DNA of 36,050 nt, taken from NCBI GenBank assembly GCA_913061515.1, contig CAJXSF010000036.1, forward strand, positions 1 through 36,050, written 5' to 3'. The notes under the pieces are model-generated. The model searched no databases. It saw only the letters and a program-made list of their open reading frames with translations, and was not told the DNA's origin. Every line of letters begins with the position of its first letter. Position 1 is the stretch's first letter. Below, in pieces: positions 17,030 to 25,732 of the stretch. The position numbers and the translations under genes are program-made. Origin of the DNA: an uncultured Gammaproteobacteria bacterium (GTDB lineage Bacteria > Pseudomonadota > Gammaproteobacteria > Pseudomonadales > Pseudohongiellaceae).

Positions 17030-17096
17030 TAGATTAGAAAACTATATATTTTTAGCACAAGGCCTTGCAAATACCGGCCTTCAAAAGGAGCTCTCT

Positions 17097-17786
17097 ATGT
17101 CGATTCACAAGTGCTTTTTTGTCGTTTTTTGCACAATTTTTTTGCTGCACTCGGCATCGGCAGAGCGTGTCGAAGTAACGCTGGGCAATGGTACCGTGTT
17201 GGGGGTGTATCTCCTAATTTCTGAAAACTCGCAAGCAGGCCCCCAACCTTTGGTGATTTTGATGCCTGGCGGGTCGGGTGAAGAAGCCTTGGCGCGCGAC
17301 TTGCAATATTGGTTAGGAGAAGAACTCATGCAGCGTGGCTATGCCGTCGCAATCCCTGTATCGCCAAATCAGCGATCGTTTCGCGGCGAGAATAACGCGC
17401 TCATCCCCCTACTCGTCGATGCCCTGCAAGAGGACTCGCGCATCCAACAATCGCAAACCCTTCTTGCCGGAATCTCCAATGGCGGAATGTCAGCACTGGA
17501 AGTCGCCTCAGCAATGCCGTCACGGTATTCCGGTATTGTTGCCGTACCCGCATTAGTGCCGCAGGGGCTCAATGTCGATGCTTTAAAGGGGATGCCTATT
17601 TACTTGCGTATTGGCGATCAGGACGAGCTAACCTGGATGAACCGTTTAGACGAGACTGCGAATAAATTGCGAGAAGGCGGCGCCATAGTCGATGCTGACT
17701 TAGTGTTTATGTCACCGCATATGTTTTCGATGGAGTGGGAAACGCTCGACCCTTGGTTAGAAGAGTTGCAGAGCAAGCAACCTTAA
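17097..17786 (+). CDS. exported alpha/beta hydrolase
   Basis: The 229-residue protein has a Sec signal peptide (MSIHKCFFVVFCTIFLLHSASA) cut before ERVEV, so it acts in the periplasm or outside. The nucleophile elbow is GISNGG (GxSxG), with a likely acid in RIGDQDELT and a His in SPHMFSME. The oxyanion strand PLVILMPGGSG is typical of the fold. These features suit a small esterase, phospholipase or dienelactone-hydrolase-like enzyme, but the substrate is unknown. An in-frame ATG at 16983 would add 38 residues without sense. The ATG at 17097 has AAGGAG six bases upstream and directly precedes the signal peptide, so it is chosen. It is divergent from ndvB, so a role in cell-surface glucan modification is conceivable but unproven. 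Confidence 0.87.
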   Translation: MSIHKCFFVVFCTIFLLHSASAERVEVTLGNGTVLGVYLLISENSQAGPQPLVILMPGGSGEEALARDLQYWLGEELMQRGYAVAIPVSPNQRSFRGENNALIPLLVDALQEDSRIQQSQTLLAGISNGGMSALEVASAMPSRYSGIVAVPALVPQGLNVDALKGMPIYLRIGDQDELTWMNRLDETANKLREGGAIVDADLVFMSPHMFSMEWETLDPWLEELQSKQP

Positions 17787-17799
17787 CACCTGCTCTGCA
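17767..17799. terminator. inverted repeat between hydrolase and fabV, possible terminator
   Basis: TGCAGAGCA (17767-17775) pairs perfectly with TGCTCTGCA (17791-17799) across a 15-nt loop that contains the hydrolase stop codon. The two flanking genes converge here. No clear U-tract follows on either strand, so termination strength is doubtful. Confidence 0.35.
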
Positions 17800-17806
17800 C
17801 GCCCTA

Positions 17807-18991
17807 TTAGAAGTTGTGCTCTACCAACGGACTAGTCTCCGCGTCATAGTCCACGCCTTGCACGCCGAAGCCAAACAGCTTCAGGAACTCGGTCTGGTAG
17901 CCTTTGAAGTCAGTCAATTCGAACAAATTATCTTCCGTCACCTCAGGCCAGATCGCTTCTACCTTCGCCTGAATCGCTGGGTCGAGCTCTTTTTCGTCAA
18001 CACGGAAACGCCCCTGCTCATCTAAGCGGGGAGCATCTGTGTATAGGCACTCAGTGAATAGCCGCTGTAATTGTTCAATGCAGCCTTCATCGCTGCCGTC
18101 TTCTTTCATGACTTTGATCAAAATAGACAAATACAAAGGCATGACAGGTATAGCCGAGCTAGCTTGCGTCACCAGCGCTTTCAGCACCGCGACACGCGCC
18201 TCACCCTGCACCCCAGCAAGACTCGCCTGAATAGCACCAGCAGCCCGATCGAGGTCTTCTTTCGCTTTACCAATGGTCGCATGGCCATAGATAGGCCACG
18301 TCAACTTATCGCCGCGATAGGTGTAGGCGACTGTCTGACAGCCCTGTGCCAGCAAATCGGCTTGTTTCAATGCATCGATCCACAATTCCCAGTCGGCGCC
18401 GCCCATGACGTTGACAGTTGCTGCGATCTCTTCCTGCGTTGCGGCCTCAACTGTCACATCGCTGACTTTGAGGGTGTCCGTGTTGAGATTTTTCGCTGTG
18501 TAATCGCCGCCGATTGGCTTGAGCACCGAGGAGTACACCTCACCTGTCACCGGATCGGTACGGCGTGGCGCTGCCAAGCTATAGACGATCAAATCAACTT
18601 TGCCCATGTCTTTTTGCAACTGTGCAATGACTTGCTCTTTACATGCAGTGGAGAACGCATCGCCATTGATAGTGTGCGCGTAAAGCCCTGCAGCCTCAGC
18701 CTGCGCGTGAAACGCAGCGGTGTTGTAATACCCTGCCGAACCGGTTTTACGATCGGTGGGAGGCTTTTCAAAGCACACACCCAGTGTCTTAGCACCACTG
18801 CCAAAAGCTGCCGTGATACGCGATGCAAGGCCATAGCCTGTCGAACAGCCAAGCACTAATACATTCTTAGGACCATTTTCGATAGTGCCTTGGGCCTTTG
18901 TGTAATCAATGAACTCTTGTACATTCGCCGCACAACCCTGTGGATGAGCGTTAATACAAATGAATCCGCGAACTTTTGGCTTAATAATCAT
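17807..18991 (-). CDS. fabV: FabV, NADH-dependent trans-2-enoyl-ACP/CoA reductase
   Basis: The 394-residue cytoplasmic enzyme catalyses the last step of each elongation cycle in type II fatty-acid synthesis. FabV is the triclosan-insensitive isozyme that replaces or supplements FabI. Signatures are the start MIIKPKVRGFICINAHPQGC, the NADH-binding VLVLGCSTGYGLASR, VYSLAAPRRTDP and the catalytic Tyr-x8-Lys in YGHATIGKAK. The length is typical. A 70-nt leader with a short GC-rich hairpin (19052-19068) and a strong promoter lie upstream. The gene is divergent from rpsT, and their promoters share the -35 region. Confidence 0.97.
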   Translation of the reverse strand: MIIKPKVRGFICINAHPQGCAANVQEFIDYTKAQGTIENGPKNVLVLGCSTGYGLASRITAAFGSGAKTLGVCFEKPPTDRKTGSAGYYNTAAFHAQAEAAGLYAHTINGDAFSTACKEQVIAQLQKDMGKVDLIVYSLAAPRRTDPVTGEVYSSVLKPIGGDYTAKNLNTDTLKVSDVTVEAATQEEIAATVNVMGGADWELWIDALKQADLLAQGCQTVAYTYRGDKLTWPIYGHATIGKAKEDLDRAAGAIQASLAGVQGEARVAVLKALVTQASSAIPVMPLYLSILIKVMKEDGSDEGCIEQLQRLFTECLYTDAPRLDEQGRFRVDEKELDPAIQAKVEAIWPEVTEDNLFELTDFKGYQTEFLKLFGFGVQGVDYDAETSPLVEHNF

Positions 18992-19068
18992 GTATCGTCC
19001 TTTTCTTCAGTTAATTCTGTGAGTAGCGATGCGCATTTAGACGCATTAGCGCCGCTGCAAAGGCGGCC

Positions 19069-19096
19069 ATTATAGTGCCGAATACAGTCTTGACAA
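19069..19096 (-). promoter_or_regulatory. fabV promoter, -35 shared with rpsT
   Basis: On the minus strand TTGTCA (19096-19091) is followed after 16 bp by a perfect TATAAT (19074-19069). The start of transcription would be near 19062, giving a leader of about 70 nt. Its -35 box overlaps the rpsT -35 box on the other strand. Confidence 0.6.
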
Positions 19097-19118
19097 CACC
19101 ACTTTAAGTCGGCATAGT
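19090..19118 (+). promoter_or_regulatory. rpsT promoter
   Basis: A perfect TTGACA (19090-19095), a 17-bp spacer and CATAGT (19113-19118) predict transcription from about 19125. The leader would be about 120 nt. E. coli rpsT has two promoters; no second one is clear here. Confidence 0.55.
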
Positions 19119-19141
19119 ACCGCGTCTTAAATTCGGCTGTT

Positions 19142-19156
19142 GAGAACCGTGTTCTC
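19142..19156 (+). promoter_or_regulatory. leader hairpin of rpsT
   Basis: GAGAAC (19142-19147) pairs with GTTCTC (19151-19156) around CGT in the predicted 5' leader of rpsT. A related ACCGTGT sequence occurs again near 19194. S20 represses its own translation in E. coli, so a leader element here could take part in that. This is inference. Confidence 0.35.
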
Positions 19157-19243
19157 TTAGTCTGGCTAACACTTCAATATTTAGCTCAGACACACCGTGT
19201 ACCGTATTCATAGTGAATTGCATAAGCATTAAAGGAGCACCAG

Positions 19244-19513
19244 TTGGCTAACTCTGCACAAGCTCGAAAGCGCGCCCGTCAAGGCGAAGTACGTCGTCGT
19301 CACAACGCAAGCTTTCGCTCGATGGTTCGTACGTATCTGAAAAAAGTAAACGCCGCAATCGAATCTGGTGATTACGAAAAAGCTAACTCTGCGTACGTTG
19401 CAGCGGTACCTGTCATCGACAGAATGGCTGACAAAGGCATTATTCATAAGAATAAAGCTGCTCGTCATAAGAGCCGTTTGAACACTGCTGTACTCGCTCT
19501 GAAAGCTGCTTAA
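19244..19513 (+). CDS. rpsT: 30S ribosomal protein S20
   Basis: The 89-residue basic protein binds 16S rRNA early in 30S assembly. The sequence [31 protein letters not shown] and the Ala/Lys-rich C-terminus ([21 protein letters not shown] region) are typical of S20. The start codon is TTG at 19244, with AAGGAG (19232-19237) at ideal distance. E. coli rpsT also starts with UUG, which is linked to its autogenous control, so the start is confident and functionally meaningful. The gene converges on proB and shares a terminator with it. Confidence 0.98.
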   Translation: MANSAQARKRARQGEVRRRHNASFRSMVRTYLKKVNAAIESGDYEKANSAYVAAVPVIDRMADKGIIHKNKAARHKSRLNTAVLALKAA

Positions 19514-19536
19514 GACTCCTAGTCTTTCGCTAGTAT

Positions 19537-19564
19537 AAAAAAACCGGCTTATGCCGGTTTTTTT
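19537..19564. terminator. bidirectional terminator of rpsT and proB
   Basis: CCGGC (19544-19548) pairs with GCCGG (19553-19557) around TTAT. Seven A residues precede and seven T residues follow. In both directions this gives a GC stem and a U-tract, so it should stop rpsT and proB-obgE transcripts alike. Confidence 0.92.
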
Positions 19565-19588
19565 CATGCCTAGAGAAAAGTCTCTGCG

Positions 19589-20707
19589 CTACTCTACCAG
19601 CACCAAATTATCGCGATGAATCATCTCCTCTTCACCGGCATAGCCCAATAAGCTTTCGATCTTATCGCTAGAGCTACGTAATAATCGGGTGACTTCTCGG
19701 CTGTCATAATTGACCAAACCTCGCGCCACTTCCTGGCCTTTCTCGTCAAGACAGCTGACGACATCGCCGCGCTCAAAGCGTCCTTGACTGCCAATCACCC
19801 CAACCGGCAATAAGCTGCGACCTGAGTGTTGCAACACCTTTACGGCGCCTGCATCCAACTGCAATTTGCCCTTAGGCTTGAGTTGGCCTGCCAACCATTG
19901 TTTGCGAGCGGCAACGGGCTGATTCTCTGGCAACAATAAGGTCCCTATCTCTTCACCCTTGGCAAGGCGCACCAAGACATCGCTCTCACGGCCATTGGCA
20001 ATAATCGTATTTGCCCCTGAGCGCGCGGCGAGCTTGGCAGCTGAAACTTTGGTGACCATACCGCCGCGGCCGACATTATTGCTACTGCCCGCCATTGCTA
20101 CGAGACTAGGGTCACTGGCCTTCGCCGTGCTGATAACAGGCGAGTTTGGATCTTTTCGTGGATCGGTCTCATGTAGACCTTTCTGATCAGTCAATATAAT
20201 CAAGGCATCAGCATTGACTAGATTCGCGACAAGCGCCCCTAGGGTGTCGTTGTCGCCAAAACACAGCTCCGCCGTTGCCACCGTGTCATTCTCGTTTATT
20301 ACGGGAACGACATTCATGGCCACTAGCGTGGTTAATGTGCTGCGCGCATTGAGGTAGCGCGTGCGATTAGAAAGGTCTTCGTGAGTGAGGAGAATCTGCG
20401 CCGTATGCACACCGTACTCTGCAAAATAGCTTTCGTAGGTCTGAATCAGCCCCATTTGCCCAACAGCTGCTGCCGCCTGTTGCAAGTGGATCTCTTTAGG
20501 ACGGGACTTCAAGCCTAGGCGGGCAACGCCCTCAGCAACGGCGCCAGAGGACACCAACACGACCTGAATACCTTGCTTTTGCAAGGCAACCAACTGTTGC
20601 ACCCATTGCGCGATGGCGGCTTTATCAAGCCCTAGACCATTGTTCGTGATGAGGGAGCTGCCAATCTTGACGACCCAGCAGCGTGTCTTCAATAACTCTT
20701 TACGCAT
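19589..20707 (-). CDS. proB: glutamate 5-kinase
   Basis: The 372-residue protein phosphorylates glutamate in the first step of proline synthesis and is feedback-inhibited by proline. The amino-acid kinase domain (about 1-255) shows [33 protein letters not shown] and [18 protein letters not shown]. The C-terminal PUA domain (about 275-360) is present ([19 protein letters not shown]), as in E. coli ProB. It starts 18 bp after the obgE stop on the same strand, a common gammaproteobacterial pairing, so both are one transcript ended at 19537-19564. Length is normal. Confidence 0.97.
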   Translation of the reverse strand: MRKELLKTRCWVVKIGSSLITNNGLGLDKAAIAQWVQQLVALQKQGIQVVLVSSGAVAEGVARLGLKSRPKEIHLQQAAAAVGQMGLIQTYESYFAEYGVHTAQILLTHEDLSNRTRYLNARSTLTTLVAMNVVPVINENDTVATAELCFGDNDTLGALVANLVNADALIILTDQKGLHETDPRKDPNSPVISTAKASDPSLVAMAGSSNNVGRGGMVTKVSAAKLAARSGANTIIANGRESDVLVRLAKGEEIGTLLLPENQPVAARKQWLAGQLKPKGKLQLDAGAVKVLQHSGRSLLPVGVIGSQGRFERGDVVSCLDEKGQEVARGLVNYDSREVTRLLRSSSDKIESLLGYAGEEEMIHRDNLVLVE

Positions 20708-20725
20708 CGTAATGGTGACTCGCTG

Positions 20726-22009
<1,284 letters not shown>

Positions 22010-22061
22010 ATTCATTCAGCGTCGGCCTAGCCTAAACCCTGAATTAAGTGAAATGCAGATA

Positions 22062-22319
22062 TTAGGCAGGGTCAATACTAATGTATTTTCTGCGCGCCGC
22101 GCCTTTCACTTCAAACTTCACTGTGCCTGGCACTGTTGCAAAGATTGTGTGGTCTTTGCCTAGGCCAACATTTTCACCTGGGTGGAAATGCGTGCCGCGC
22201 TGACGCACGATAATATTGCCTGCCAATACACTTTCACCGCCGAAACGCTTAACACCAAGTCGTTTCGACTGGGAATCACGACCGTTACTGGTACTACCAC
22301 CTGCTTTTTTATGAGCCAT
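22062..22319 (-). CDS. rpmA: 50S ribosomal protein L27
   Basis: This 85-residue protein sits near the peptidyl-transferase centre, where its N-terminal tail contacts t[25 protein letters not shown] and [19 protein letters not shown] are diagnostic. The N-terminus starts directly with the mature-type AHKKAGG and lacks the cleavable extension of Firmicutes. It begins 30 bp after rplU on the same strand. Confidence 0.98.
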   Translation of the reverse strand: MAHKKAGGSTSNGRDSQSKRLGVKRFGGESVLAGNIIVRQRGTHFHPGENVGLGKDHTIFATVPGTVKFEVKGAARRKYISIDPA

Positions 22320-22349
22320 TTGTTGTCTCCTGCCAGCTTACGCCCGACT

Positions 22350-22661
22350 TTATCCTGAAATTCCAGTGATCTTAACTTCGGTAAACCACTGTCTGTGGCC
22401 CATTTGCTTCATGTGGTGCTTACGACGACGGAACTTAAGGATACGTACTTTTTTAGCACGGCCTTGAGCAACGATCTCAGCAGTCACCTTGCTACCTTCA
22501 ACATAAGGTGCGCCGATTTTAACTGATTCGCCTTCACCCACCATGAGCACTTTATCAAAACTGATTTCTTCACCAGTAGCTGCTTCTATTTTCTCGAGCT
22601 TAAGGGTCTCGCCCTCAACTACTCGGTGTTGCTTGCCACCACTTTCGATTACCGCGTACAT
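22350..22661 (-). CDS. rplU: 50S ribosomal protein L21
   Basis: The 103-residue protein binds 23S rRNA and contacts L20. [20 protein letters not shown] and the basic stretch [20 protein letters not shown] are characteristic, as is the final VKITGI. It is the first gene of the rplU-rpmA operon and is divergent from ispB, the standard gammaproteobacterial order. Confidence 0.98.
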   Translation of the reverse strand: MYAVIESGGKQHRVVEGETLKLEKIEAATGEEISFDKVLMVGEGESVKIGAPYVEGSKVTAEIVAQGRAKKVRILKFRRRKHHMKQMGHRQWFTEVKITGISG

Positions 22662-22996
22662 ATATCACTCCAAATTGGGCATAGGTTCGTATTCTGCTAG
22701 CGCTGCGGTCTCAAATTGAGGATTCAGTAGAGAGACTTATTAGCGCTATTTATACGCTTTTTCGTTTCTCTGGCCAGCAGTGCCTATAGGGGCGGGCATT
22801 TTACGGGAACTCGGCATGGCTGGCAAGCCTCGATTAGAGATTTTATCAAGTTCCCCATAGACTTGGCGAGGGAATACGAGACTAAGCGCGCCCGCCTTGA
22901 CAGGCAACGGCTTCGCCCATAGCATGCAGGCTCGTTTTTGCATCGTAAATGCTCAGTTTTCTCGTCCTAAATAGCAGGATCGTCCACGGTAGCTCC
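22662..22996. promoter_or_regulatory. divergent regulatory region between rplU and ispB
   Basis: This 335-bp region holds no convincing gene. For rplU (minus strand) a -10-like TATAAA lies at 22754-22749 with a GC-rich discriminator typical of ribosomal promoters but a poor -35 (CTGGCC). The predicted leader of about 80 nt is long enough for an r-protein control element, but none is recognised. The ispB promoter is listed separately. A short palindrome CTCAAATTGAG is near 22711. Confidence 0.45.
22897..22925 (+). promoter_or_regulatory. ispB promoter
   Basis: A perfect TTGACA (22897-22902), 17-bp spacer and TAGCAT (22920-22925) precede ispB. Transcription would start near 22932, which gives a 65-nt leader to the preferred start at 22997. 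Confidence 0.5.
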
Positions 22997-23986
22997 ATGT
23001 ATAAAAATATCCGCGCAGTAGTGTCGAGCGATTTCGACGCCGTTAACCAATTTATCATCGATCAGCTGTACTCCGATGTCGCCCTCGTTGAGAGCATCGG
23101 TCATTACATAATCGATGCCGGTGGCAAACGCATGCGCCCAGTGCTGGTATTGCTTGGTGCCAAGAGCTGCGGCTATGAAGGCGACCAGCATATTGCCTTA
23201 GCAGCCGTCATTGAATTTATTCATACCGCTACCTTGCTGCATGACGACGTTGTAGACATGTCCTCAATGCGTCGAGGACGCCCTACTGCTAACGAGCAAT
23301 GGAACAACCCCTCTAGCGTACTAGTAGGTGACTTCATCTACTCACGCGCCTTTCAGGTCCTTGTGTCGATTGGCAATATGGACATCATGAAGATCATTGC
23401 CGATACCACCAACCGCATCGCGGAAGGCGAAGTATTGCAGTTGATCAATAAGAACAACAGTGGCGCTACTCAAGAAGGCTATATGAATGTGATCCGCCAT
23501 AAAACGGCGATTCTATTTCAGGCTGCCTCTGAGTGCGGGGCTATTCTTGCGGGTGCAAATGCAGACCAACAGAAGGTTTTACGCGATGTCGGCATGCATA
23601 TCGGCATGGCATTTCAGCTGATCGATGACGTGCTCGACTACGAAGGTGATGCACAAACAATGGGCAAGAACATCGGTGATGACTTAGCCGAGGGCAAACC
23701 CACCCTGCCGCTAATCTACGCCATGCGCAATGGCACTAGCGAAGAAGCCACCTTATTGAAGTCCTGCATTGAAGGGGCCAGCAACGAAGGCGACAAAACG
23801 ATCGCTGAACAACAGTTGCAGGACGTTATCGCCATTATTAAGCGTAGCGGTGGTCTGGACTACACACGCGAGCTCGCCATTGCCGAGGCAGACAAAGCCA
23901 TCGCCTTGCTGGGCACGCTTGCTGACTCGCCTTTCCGACAAGCGCTTGTAGATATGGCCAACCTCGCCGTGCATCGCGCCAGCTAA
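22997..23986 (+). CDS. ispB: all-trans polyprenyl diphosphate synthase (IspB-type)
   Basis: The 329-residue enzyme adds isopentenyl units to farnesyl diphosphate to make the ubiquinone or menaquinone side chain. The first Asp-rich motif is DDVVDMSSMRRGRPT and the second is DDVLDYEGD; GGKRMRP binds IPP. An ATG at 22949 would add 16 residues (MLSFLVLNSRIVHGSS) not typical of IspB, so MYKNIRAVVSSDF at 22997 is chosen, although its ribosome-binding site is weak. Product length (octaprenyl, nonaprenyl) cannot be assigned. Its stop codon overlaps that of the convergent LLM gene by 4 bp. Confidence 0.96.
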   Translation: MYKNIRAVVSSDFDAVNQFIIDQLYSDVALVESIGHYIIDAGGKRMRPVLVLLGAKSCGYEGDQHIALAAVIEFIHTATLLHDDVVDMSSMRRGRPTANEQWNNPSSVLVGDFIYSRAFQVLVSIGNMDIMKIIADTTNRIAEGEVLQLINKNNSGATQEGYMNVIRHKTAILFQAASECGAILAGANADQQKVLRDVGMHIGMAFQLIDDVLDYEGDAQTMGKNIGDDLAEGKPTLPLIYAMRNGTSEEATLLKSCIEGASNEGDKTIAEQQLQDVIAIIKRSGGLDYTRELAIAEADKAIALLGTLADSPFRQALVDMANLAVHRAS

Positions 23987-25005
23987 GCTGGCGTTTCGCC
24001 TTGCAGGGCAAACTCCTTTGCTAAAAGCTTGTAGGAGTTTTTACGCACATCAAAATCATAGCAATTGCTAATAATCACCAACTCATCTGCCTGATGCTTA
24101 GACGCTAAGCCTCTTAGCTGCTCAGCAACGACTTTTGGCGTGCCACAGATTGCGTGCTTGCGACGCTGCTCTATGAGCGCGCGCTCGTGTGCTGTAAAAG
24201 GATAAGCGTAGGCCTCATTCACGGAAGGGATTGGCCCTGGCATCCCCTTCTCTAACCCTAGACGCCAGACATCACGCGTTAAAGCCAAGGCATCGGCCTC
24301 TTCTTGCGTTTCAGCGCAAAGCACGAACACCCCCACGTTCACATGGGGTTTTGCCAAACCATTGCCGGGCTTAAAGCAGGCGCGATAACTTGCGGCAAGC
24401 TCATGACTATGGGCGGGGTTTAAGAAGTGTGCCACCGAATAACGCATGCCTAGTTCACCGGCGTAGATTGCGCTTTGCTCGCTCGAGCCAAGTAGCCAAA
24501 ACTGCGGTGGTATGGCTACCGAGGGGCTCGCATGCGCACGGGAAAACACTTTGGTTTCAGGCTCTGTGCCCTGCACGAACGCCATCATATCCATGAGTTT
24601 ATTGCGAAAATAATCTACACCGATGGGCGAGCCGTAGGCTAATGCCTGCGCAGTCACCGAATCACTGCCTGGTGCACGCCCAACCCCAAGATCGACCCGA
24701 TCAGGGAAGAGGGTTTGCAATAATAAGAAGTTTTCCGCGACTTTATAGGGGCTGTAGTGGGTCAACATGACGCCACCAGAGCCAAGCCTTATCGACTTGG
24801 TCGCAGCGCCAATACGCGCTAACAGCAGCTCTGGGGCGCAGCCTGCGAAACTTTCAGAGCCATGATGTTCTGCCACCCAAAAACGATGATAGCCAAGAGA
24901 CTCTGTGTGCTGCGCAAGCGCCACCGTTTCGGCAAGCGCTTGCGCTGCAGTCCCACCACTGCGAATGGGGGACTGATCCAGCACACTAAGCTTAAGTGTC
25001 GTCAC
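23983..25005 (-). CDS. luciferase-like (LLM class) flavin-dependent oxidoreductase, MsnO8/YhbW type
   Basis: The 340-residue protein has the bacterial luciferase TIM-barrel fold and should use reduced flavin and oxygen. LSVLDQSPI, GYHRFWVAEHHG, RLGSGGVMLTHYSP, RVDLGVGRAPGSD and FWLLGSSEQSA match the E. coli YhbW / MsnO8 subgroup. These proteins are broadly conserved beside housekeeping genes and their substrate is unknown. The gene begins 2 bp after the stop of the exported DUF4399 gene on the same strand, so the two are co-transcribed. It overlaps the ispB stop convergently. Confidence 0.94.
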   Translation of the reverse strand: MTTLKLSVLDQSPIRSGGTAAQALAETVALAQHTESLGYHRFWVAEHHGSESFAGCAPELLLARIGAATKSIRLGSGGVMLTHYSPYKVAENFLLLQTLFPDRVDLGVGRAPGSDSVTAQALAYGSPIGVDYFRNKLMDMMAFVQGTEPETKVFSRAHASPSVAIPPQFWLLGSSEQSAIYAGELGMRYSVAHFLNPAHSHELAASYRACFKPGNGLAKPHVNVGVFVLCAETQEEADALALTRDVWRLGLEKGMPGPIPSVNEAYAYPFTAHERALIEQRRKHAICGTPKVVAEQLRGLASKHQADELVIISNCYDFDVRKNSYKLLAKEFALQGETPA

Positions 25006-25007
25006 AA

Positions 25008-25439
25008 TTATTCAACGGTAATTGTGATCTTCTCAGAAGTAACAGGAGGGTTGTGTGGAATATGCAAGTGATCGCCTAGGATCAATTGTAGCGTATGCAC
25101 GCCAGGCTCTAGTGTCACTGTTGTTTCAGTCTGACCGCCACCGAAATGGGTTACATCCGACCCCAACGGCATATCTAGGTTAGGCAACTGCTCACCATTT
25201 ATCAACAAATGGTGATGGCCAGTGTTGTTGGCTTGCACGCCAGCGGGCGCCACCCCCATGCCTTGCAAACCGAATACCACTTTTACAGGAGAGCTTACTG
25301 TCGCGCCATTGGCTGGAGACACTATATAAGCCATGGATCCCTCTGGTGCAGCGGTCTTTTCCATTTGCTGGGCAAGCGCGAATGATGACAAAGCGATTGC
25401 GGCACTTGCGCCTAGGACTTTAAATAGGGTCTTGCTCAT
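25008..25439 (-). CDS. exported DUF4399 protein
   Basis: The 143-residue protein has a Sec signal peptide (about 1-23, ending SFALA) and a single small beta-rich domain. YIVSPANGATVSSPVKVVFGLQGMGVAPAG and TGHHHLLIN are the DUF4399 signature. The HHH cluster, together with other His residues (DVTHFGG, GVHTLQLILGDHLHIPH), could bind a metal such as copper, which is inference. The function is unknown. It sits 2 bp upstream of the LLM oxidoreductase and has a GGAG ribosome-binding site. A TATAAT sits about 56 bp upstream (25501-25496) without a clear -35. Confidence 0.9.
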   Translation of the reverse strand: MSKTLFKVLGASAAIALSSFALAQQMEKTAAPEGSMAYIVSPANGATVSSPVKVVFGLQGMGVAPAGVQANNTGHHHLLINGEQLPNLDMPLGSDVTHFGGGQTETTVTLEPGVHTLQLILGDHLHIPHNPPVTSEKITITVE

Positions 25440-25732
25440 AAAATAACTCCAAAATGATTAGTTGGCTGGGTTTTAGTTTACTGCGTTTAGCACCGATTAT
25501 AGACCGACAATACGGCCTTACTATTACAGGAATACTCCGGCTTTTATCTTAAGAGGCAATTTTGCTAGAAAGCCTTATAGATAGCCAGTCATATCGCAAG
25601 TGTTAGCACTGGCAACATCGCGAACGAGGTGTTATAAGAATGGGGTAGCGAGGTTCAACAAGGACGGAAAATTTCGTGTTTATTCTCTTCTTAGAGTGCT
25701 AATTAATTATATTAAAAGGGGGCACGCATTAA
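25440..25732. other. intergenic region between DUF4399 and acyl-CoA synthetase
   Basis: The two genes diverge from this 293-bp AT-rich stretch. A consensus TATAAT at 25501-25496 (minus) fits the DUF4399 gene. On the plus side TATATT near 25708 and GTTATAAG near 25632 are possible -10 boxes, without convincing -35 partners. No gene, repeat or RNA is recognised. Confidence 0.4.

Noticed and set aside
18071..18859. 262-codon open frame on the plus strand, antisense to fabV
   Set aside because: It is a shadow of the well-conserved fabV frame, with His/Cys/Arg-rich composition and no recognisable domain.
22746..22943. 65-codon open frame (minus) between rplU and ispB
   Set aside because: It lies in the divergent promoter region, overlaps the ispB promoter, and has no family match or clear ribosome-binding site.
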